This document shows, piece after piece, positions 63,798 to 64,000 of a stretch of DNA of 64,000 nucleotides. Position 1 is the stretch's first letter. The number at the start of each line of letters is the position of its first letter. The notes beneath the pieces were generated by a model that ran no database searches, was not told where the DNA came from, and worked only from the letters and a program-made list of their open reading frames with translations. The stretch is taken from the NCBI GenBank assembly GCA_023957335.1, contig JAMLHC010000001.1:202017-266016 (forward strand), written 5' to 3'. Origin of the DNA: Bacteroidota bacterium. Lineage in GTDB: Bacteria > Bacteroidota > Bacteroidia > NS11-12g > UBA955. Made by a program: the position numbers and the translations under genes.

Positions 63798-64000
63798 ATT
63801 TTACCCCCTATTTTCCTTAATATATATCTCGCACTTTTGTGTACAATGATAACTCTTTCAGGTCTATCGTCTTTCCAGCGCATTATTAGCTGATTATTGA
63901 TTGCTTTCCAGTCCAAATCGTTCACCTCCATAATGACTATGTGAGCCATTTGTTTTTCAATCGCATCGTCAAAGTGATTTTTAAAAAAACGTACAACTTT
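63779..64000 (-). CDS. Phage-associated protein, C-terminal part (continues beyond right edge)
   Basis: The minus-strand frame is open from the window edge to a TGA at 63779-63781 (73 residues): 'MAHIVIMEVNDLDWKAINQL', 'MRWKDDRPERVIIVHKSARY'. It lies upstream of the tape-measure gene in the same direction, the position of tail or tail-assembly genes. I do not recognise the family. Confidence 0.55.
   Translation of the reverse strand, partial: KVVRFFKNHFDDAIEKQMAHIVIMEVNDLDWKAINNQLIMRWKDDRPERVIIVHKSARYILRKIGGKIERLTE

Overview
The window comes from a member of the Bacteroidota. Four things support this. Many genes have the phylum's promoter signature (TAnnTTTG at -7, sometimes with TTTG about 19 bp upstream) just ahead of them. 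Several secreted proteins end in type IX secretion (T9SS) sorting domains. TTG and GTG starts without Shine-Dalgarno sequences are common. The DNA is AT-rich. A five-gene aerobic heme-copper oxidase cluster plus separate ctaD/ctaC genes indicates an aerobic respirer. The order within the phylum is not resolved.

Layout. 1-18.3 kb: an FNR-like regulator cut by the left edge, TamB, TsaD, a small secreted-protein/metallophosphoesterase pair, LysA, an RsmB-like methyltransferase, a periplasmic-binding-protein lipoprotein overlapping guaA, small membrane or secreted proteins, a TPR histidine kinase with its LuxR-type response regulator, and a frameshifted outer-membrane-type protein. 18.4-25.1 kb (minus strand): CoaD, RsmD, a DUF3822-like protein, a YceI lipoprotein, PaaN-like aldehyde dehydrogenase, two envelope proteins. 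25.3-34.5 kb (minus): the cytochrome oxidase genes (subunit IV, two subunit III proteins, heme O synthase, then after an OmpA-family protein subunits I and II). 34.7-40.2 kb: a small membrane protein, PrfC and a T9SS-exported subtilase. 40.3-45.3 kb is an accessory patch: a 222-bp inverted-repeat element holding a gene remnant, acs, a secreted protein whose start lies behind an (ACCT)7 tract that looks like a phase-variation switch, and two related T9SS cargo genes, one frameshifted. 45.4-54.0 kb: epimerase, glycosyltransferase, diheme peroxidase, LpdA, class-IV aminotransferase, Lgt, MtaB.

54.0-63.4 kb is a type II-C CRISPR-Cas locus. A tracrRNA is readable on the minus strand upstream of cas9, with a 19-nt anti-repeat, a consensus promoter and a terminator. 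cas9 (1558 codons) follows on the plus strand. Between cas9 and cas1 are two genes that are not normal adaptation genes: a nucleotidyltransferase starting 2 nt after the cas9 stop, and an HUH/Y1 REP-type transposase carrying a perfect 15-bp-arm palindrome inside its own reading frame. cas1, cas2 and an array of 25 identical 47-bp repeats with 24 spacers follow. The last roughly 60 residues of the Cas9 frame do not look like Cas9. They resemble, from memory, small proteins that accompany this kind of nucleotidyltransferase, and they are joined to Cas9 just at an A10 tract. The anti-repeat, a minus-strand terminator beyond the array and a TAnnTTTG motif in every repeat all say that the array is transcribed leftwards, toward cas2, so its leader should lie at the right end.

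Instead of a leader, the right end (63379 onward) runs straight into a phage tail tape-measure gene, in frame up to the last repeat, followed by another phage-like gene that leaves the window. This is either an assembly join through a newly acquired spacer and its protospacer, or a real rearrangement that removed the leader.
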